64,000 nucleotides of DNA from Cloacibacillus porcorum. Its GTDB lineage: Bacteria; Synergistota; Synergistia; Synergistales; Synergistaceae. The stretch lies in the NCBI RefSeq assembly GCF_001701045.1, contig NZ_CP016757.1:2382219-2446218 (forward strand). Reading direction: 5' to 3'. Shown piece after piece: positions 60,382 to 64,000 of this stretch; the first letter of the stretch is position 1; every line of letters starts with the position of its first letter. The notes under the pieces are model-generated. The model was not told the DNA's origin and did not search any database. It saw only the letters and a list, made by a program, of their open reading frames with translations. A program made the translations under genes and the position numbers.

Positions 60382-60594
60382 GTAAATCGGCGTTTATACG
60401 CGTCGCTGACTTAGCTCAACAAGGGCGGAAAATCCTGCGGCAGGCGCACCCGCATGCCGCGGCAATATGGATAATTTGAAAGTGTCCCCGCCCAATGGCG
60501 GGGACATGCCTTGCAATCGACGCACCAAAGTGCGCCTGCGGTTTTCCGCCCTTATTTCGCGTCGTCATCAACACGTCTAAACGCCGATTTATCT
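60382..60594. repeat. 213-base long imperfect palindrome
   Basis: TAAATCGGCGTTTATACGCG at the left pairs with CGTCTAAACGCCGATTTA at the right; inside, AAGGGCGGAAAA pairs with TTTTCCGCCCTT and GGCAGGCGCAC with GTGCGCCTGCGG; a hairpin, GTCCCCGCC and GGCGGGGAC, forms the centre. Non-coding; could be a MITE-like repeat, a highly folded RNA or a recombination site. Upstream of leuS. Confidence 0.8.
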
Positions 60595-60595
60595 T

Positions 60596-60860
60596 CGATG
60601 GGTCAATGATAAACAGCGATTTAACAAAGATTTTGGCTCCCTCTGAGAGGGCACCTTTAAGTGCAAAGTCAAAAGCTAAACCGCAATTTCCGATGGGTGA
60701 TGGAAGTGATAAAAAGCGATTTTGTTTTGGTTTGCCATGCAGGGCTTGCCCCGGCGTCCAGCGGCTTCGCCATGCTTTTTACGCCTCATAATACAAGACA
60801 AAAACAAAGCTGAACCGACACTTATACGCGCCGCGGACTTCGCTCGGCAAGACCGACGGC
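60596..60860. repeat. second, related repeat tract
   Basis: CGATGGGTCAATGATAAACA and CGATGGGTGATGGAAGTGAT are near-direct repeats, and TTATACGCGCCGCGGACTTC at 60822 echoes TTATACGCGTCGCTGACTTA of the first palindrome. TTTGTTTTGG and CAAAAACAAAG face one another near 60721 and 60800. A TTGGCTCCCTCTGAGAGGG segment is embedded. No gene seen. Confidence 0.6.
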
Positions 60861-60884
60861 AAAAACGGCGGCTTGCCGCCGCCG

Positions 60885-61145
60885 TCACATGCAATTGCCC
60901 CACATACTCATCACGATATCCCGCAGATCGCCGGGGCCGAACAGACGGCGCTCCTCTTCCGTCATGAGGTAAAATTCGCGGCAAAGCACGTCGTCCAGTT
61001 CCTTGGGGGTGAATGAGTATCCGAGCACGCGGGGTGCCATACCACGTTCATTTTTGGGCAGCATGGCGATCTCAATACATTTACCGCGTATGGTTGTATC
61101 TTCCATCAGGTCGCGGAAGAATCGTTTCGCGTCTTTTAAGCGCAA
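60885..61145 (-). CDS. Nif11-like leader peptide family protein
   Basis: 86 residues from TTG 61145, eight bases after AGGAGTG. LKDAKRFFRDLMEDTTIRGK (3-22) and GYSFTPKELDDVL (42-54) reproduce the Nif11 leader pattern (FxxxLxxDxxxRxK ... GYxFTxxEL). After the leader part comes a 32-residue tail with two Cys (CREFYLMTEEE, DIVMSMWGNCM) but no Gly-Gly cleavage motif. No modifying enzyme or exporter is near, so a RiPP precursor is only a possibility. Function unknown. Confidence 0.66.
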   Translation of the reverse strand: MRLKDAKRFFRDLMEDTTIRGKCIEIAMLPKNERGMAPRVLGYSFTPKELDDVLCREFYLMTEEERRLFGPGDLRDIVMSMWGNCM

Positions 61146-61263
61146 TTCGTCTCACTCCTGTTCTGTGGTTGAGGGTACAGCCCGTCACCGCCGGCAGACT
61201 ATTTTTCGAGAAAGGTTTTATCTCTTTCCGCATATAAGCATTTTACGGAACTCTATATCCATA

Positions 61264-61365
61264 TCACCCCTCGTGAGTCAACAGGCAAAAGATGAGGAAG
61301 AGACAGATTGAAAAGAGTATCGCTATAAGCAGCGGCGCGTAGAATCCCTGACGTCTTACAGCCAT
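61264..61365 (-). CDS. 33-residue single-pass membrane peptide
   Basis: ATG 61365 is preceded by TGGAGA eight bases before. The peptide reads MAVRRQGFYAPLLIAILFSI, then CLFLIFCLLTHEG, one transmembrane helix with a basic N-terminus. No family recognised. It is transcribed toward the Nif11-like gene, 119 bases downstream, and could share its transcript. Small and unsupported by homology. Confidence 0.5.
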   Translation of the reverse strand: MAVRRQGFYAPLLIAILFSICLFLIFCLLTHEG

Positions 61366-61390
61366 AGAATCATCTCCAGATATAAAAACA

Positions 61391-61423
61391 GGCGGAACGG
61401 AGTCTTTTATTCTCCGTTCCGCC
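61391..61423 (-). terminator. terminator after the Synergist-CTERM gene
   Basis: GGCGGAACGGAG and CTCCGTTCCGCC stem with T-rich tail GTTTTTATAT on the minus strand. Confidence 0.9.
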
Positions 61424-61432
61424 CGCTGCTCT

Positions 61433-63330
61433 TTATTTCACGTTTTTGTCTTTTCTCACTATACGGGGAACGAACGCCAGAAGGGCGAGTATGCCCATAC
61501 CCAGACCCGCGTTGCAGCCGCCGCCCGAACCGCCTGAGGGCGTCGGTCCCGGGGCTGGTTTTGCCGTCACGGTTATCTCGGATTGTTTTTCGTAGAGAGT
61601 GCCAGCCGAGGTTGTGACTTTTGCCGTCACAAACGCTCTGCCGGCGGCCAGCGCGGTTATCTTTGCCTTTGCCGGCTCTCCCGCTAGGGCGGACGCTTTA
61701 AGTATCTTTTCGTCGCTGACGCGCCACTCTATTTCGCTGATGGTCTCGGAGGTATCCACGGGATAGAGGAATGCCGATATCTCCATCGTATCTTTTTCGA
61801 TCAGCTCCGCTTTCGGGATATTGAGGTTGAGCCCCTCGAAGGGTTGTGTCACGGTGACTGTGCAGGAGTCGGTGATATTGCTCTTTACCGTCGTCGCCGT
61901 TATTGTCGCCGTGCCGGCTTTGTGCGCCGTTAACTTTCCGGCGCCGTCAACGGAGACGATATCAGGAGCGCTGCTGATCCAGCCTATATCTTCTTTTGCG
62001 TCCACGGGCGAATAGCCTACGTTAAGCGTAGCGGTTTGGCCTGCGGCGAGGTCAAGAGAGGAGGGGGCCACGGAGATGGATTTCAGGTCAGGGAGTACGT
62101 CCGGCGAGAGTGCTTTGATATCTCTGCCGTTTCCCGTCAGACAGACCGGCACGCCGGCAAAGTCTGTCTTGCCATCGCCGTTGTTGTTGTTTCCCTCTAC
62201 AAAGATATAGACCTCTTCGCTATCGTGGTATTCGGGAATGACGAAGGTTGCGGTTCCGTTTGCCTTGGAGTCATCTTCAAGGCTCTTTATCCGTCCGTAG
62301 TACAGCGCCCTGTCTCCGCTGGTCACAACGGCGGCGAGGTGGTAACCCGCGCCCGTCGAGGCGCCGGAGTAACTCACGTCAATGCTTGTGCCGGCGGTGA
62401 TGGCGCCACTGGTCAGGTCGGCGGAGGTCAGTTTGTAGGTGTTTGTGGCGAGGGTCAGTTTGTGTTCGGTAAAGTCTCTCGACGTTGGTATATGCGTGTA
62501 TATGCCGTCATACACCTGTTTCTGAAGCGCAGTGACCACTCCGGCGTCTTTCCCGCCTGCGGCGGGAGAGGTAAAGATGATGTTTTTAAGATTCAGACGA
62601 AAAGCCGGACGGAGGCCGGCAGACCCAAAGTCAACGTAGTAAGCGTTGAGGTAGCCGGCGCTACGGACGCTCGACGCCGAGCCTACGATGTTGCCGGGGG
62701 AACGAAGCCACCAAATACCATACTTTTTATTACCACTAGTATGGTTGATGACTCCCCGCGACACGCTATAGTCGGTAAGCTCCGCTTCGCGGGAACCAAT
62801 ATCGACAAAACCGTATTTTTTGCCCAGCGCCTGTGCGTTATTGGAGTCGTCAACATCGGCGTAGGAGAGGAGGAATATTTTATCGGTCGTCTTAGGACCG
62901 GTGGGAGCACCCTGTGTGCTCGAGTTGTCCACCGCCGCCTTTATTATCCCGCTGCCTTCGCCCGCGGAGAAGGCCTTGTCGTAGAAGGAATAACCTTTTG
63001 GGTTCGTCACCGTTATCTCTGTCTTGTCCGCGGAGACCGACCCGACATATTCTTTACCGTTGAGGAATTTGCGGATCTGCGATTCGCTCCACCAGCAAGC
63101 CCACTCCGGTCCTATATTTGGGTTGAATTGCACGCCGCCGTCCAGTATCTTTTCCGAAAGCGTGAGCGCCGCGGCGGGCCGCGCCGTGTTCAGTATTAGT
63201 GTAAGTGAAAGTAAGAGAAGAATTAAAATAAAGGGACAGGGATATCTTAAACTCGACTTTACTTCTTGGGGGGAGGGGCACTCTCGTTCAATACAAAAAT
63301 ATTACAGTGGTCTCTGTTCTGAGTTTTCAA
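61433..63330 (-). CDS. Synergist-CTERM surface protein (DUF6273 + Big_2), frame broken at a C6 tract
   Basis: A long frame from 63133 to 61433 encodes DUF6273 (contains WWLRSPGN, GLRPAFRLN), a middle beta region, Big_2 Ig-like repeats (about 370-450 and after), and a C-terminal Synergist-CTERM (GGSGGGCNAG, helix, RIVRKDK). GTG 63133 is not the true start: the same frame continues upstream through a signal peptide (LILLLLSLTLILNTARPAAA) but finds no ATG/GTG/TTG before a stop. The well-spaced AAGGAG and TTG 63330 read 23 codons in another frame, MKTQNRDHCN on, ending at TAA 63261-63259. One extra C in the C6 tract would fuse them (632 residues). Off state, pseudogene or sequencing error. Confidence 0.82.
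63268..63278 (-). repeat. homopolymer C4-T-C6 tract (minus strand) in the surface-protein start
   Basis: Plus strand GGGGGGAGGGG: G6 at 63268-63273 and G4 at 63275-63278. It lies between the start codon (63330) and the signal peptide. Length change here would switch the reading frame. Confidence 0.85.
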
Positions 63331-63388
63331 CTTAGTTCGCTCCTTCGTTATTGTTTTCACCTTATTGGTAGGTAGTTTTACTTAGTGC

Positions 63389-63418
63389 AGTATAGCATAA
63401 TTTACTTAATCCAGGCAA
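63389..63418 (-). promoter_or_regulatory. probable promoter of the surface-protein gene
   Basis: Minus strand TTGCCT (63418-63413), 18 bases, TATACT (63394-63389), about 50 bases upstream of TTG 63330. It abuts the stop of the sigma factor gene. Confidence 0.6.
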
Positions 63419-63419
63419 T

Positions 63420-63956
63420 TTATTCGTTCAGCGCCTTTTTTATCTTTTTACGGATTGTTTTAAGGCGCGCCGCGACCGCCTGCTGGCTGACGCCCAGGGT
63501 ACGCGCGATCTCCCGCTGGCTGTAACCGCCTATGAGCGCCTGGGTGATGTCGAACTCATCGGGGGAAAGGGCGCGCATGAGCATCTCGCGCAGTTCGATT
63601 TCACGGTAGTTTTGTTCTTCCGCGCCAAGTATCTCTTCCAGCTCTTCGAGCGGCAGCCCTTTGCCGACGGCGTGCGCGCGGCGGAGACGCGCCGCGGCGT
63701 CCCTTATGTATCCGGGCAGGTGGTTTTTGAGGAAGCACGCGAGCCATTGGGGGTCGGGGCATTTGGGGACGAGGATGAGCAGCGCGAGACAGCCCTCCTG
63801 CACGAGGTCGTCGTATTCCGCGCCGCGTCCCTGGTAGCGTTTCGCGACGGCCTTTACAAGCGGCTTGTAGGCACGGACGGTATCAGGAACGGAAACGGGC
63901 TCCGGTCGTGGTACGGGTAGGGGAGACAAGTGAACGTTCTGGTTCTCTTTCTGCAT
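63420..63956 (-). CDS. sigma-70-family RNA polymerase sigma factor (SigH/ECF-like)
   Basis: 178 residues from ATG 63956, which follows GGAGGA by ten bases. Region 2 is partly seen in YDDLVQEGCLALLILVP, and region 4 as DEFDITQALIGGYSQREIAR and GVSQQAVAARLKTIRKKIKK (helix-turn-helix). Region 2 is shorter than in SigA, so it is an alternative factor. It directly precedes the surface-protein gene and may control it (inference). The tail of an N-terminal proline-rich linker PLPVPRPEPVSVP is unusual. Confidence 0.85.
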   Translation of the reverse strand: MQKENQNVHLSPLPVPRPEPVSVPDTVRAYKPLVKAVAKRYQGRGAEYDDLVQEGCLALLILVPKCPDPQWLACFLKNHLPGYIRDAAARLRRAHAVGKGLPLEELEEILGAEEQNYREIELREMLMRALSPDEFDITQALIGGYSQREIARTLGVSQQAVAARLKTIRKKIKKALNE

Positions 63957-64000
63957 TGTCGCAGTCCTCCTTATTGGGTTTTGTAAAGTCAAGGTGTGAC

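Overview
The window is chromosomal DNA from a Gram-negative-type (diderm), GC-rich bacterium. The best lineage clue is the gene ending at 61433, whose C-terminus (Gly-Gly-Ser-Gly-Gly-Gly-Cys-Asn-Ala-Gly, a hydrophobic helix, then basic residues) is a Synergist-CTERM sorting signal. Together with Skp/TolC/MacA envelope genes, an amino-acid-fermenter gene repertoire and an HcnABC-type amino acid dehydrogenase, this points to Synergistota; a Cloacibacillus-like genus is a guess, not shown.

Layout. 1-3.1 kb: argG with a T-box leader, surE, a site-2 protease. 3.1-7.5 kb: a thiamine salvage island in which thiT-thiN and thiD-thiM-thiE-thiW diverge from one palindromic promoter; each arm starts with its own TPP riboswitch. 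7.6-15.6 kb: pepT, ygjV-like, coaE, pcrA, hpf, an aspartate aminotransferase, radA. 15.6-18.8 kb: a five-gene cassette (DRTGG, HATPase, degenerate [FeFe]-hydrogenase-like iron-sulfur protein, DRTGG, PHP) that looks like a redox or hydrogen sensing module. 18.9-27.4 kb: transporters, regulators and small unknowns. 27.6-34.9 kb: a CpxP/Spy-like protein, a two-component system and a TolC-MacA-split MacB efflux system. 

35.2-43.3 kb is accessory DNA beginning at tRNA-Cys: a truncated integrase start, an IS66-type end, a four-repeat type II-C-like CRISPR array, a cas2 cut off by a second IS66-type remnant, and then, with visibly lower GC, a five-gene FAD/Fe-S amino acid dehydrogenase opposite an Ala/Gly:cation symporter, separated by 1.3 kb of AT-rich DNA. 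No cas9, cas1 or tracrRNA is seen, so the CRISPR locus is a relic. 

43.4-53.1 kb: cation exchanger, GNAT-like protein, YqjD/YqjE-type envelope proteins, two c-di-GMP signalling proteins, ATC hydrolase, HtrA. 53.1-56.7 kb: lgt-like, jag, yidC, yidD, rnpA, rpmH (the usual origin-proximal block, here without dnaA) and divergent rpsT. 56.9-60.3 kb: holA and leuS. 60.3-64 kb: a zone of long imperfect palindromes, a Nif11-like leader peptide, a 33-residue membrane peptide, a large Synergist-CTERM surface protein whose start and signal peptide lie in different frames across a C6 tract (possible phase variation), and a sigma-70-type regulator.

The main candidates for new biology are the poly-C switch before the surface protein, the relic CRISPR with promoter-like repeat ends between two IS66 ends, the sensory hydrogenase-like cassette, and the palindromic divergent TPP-riboswitch promoter.
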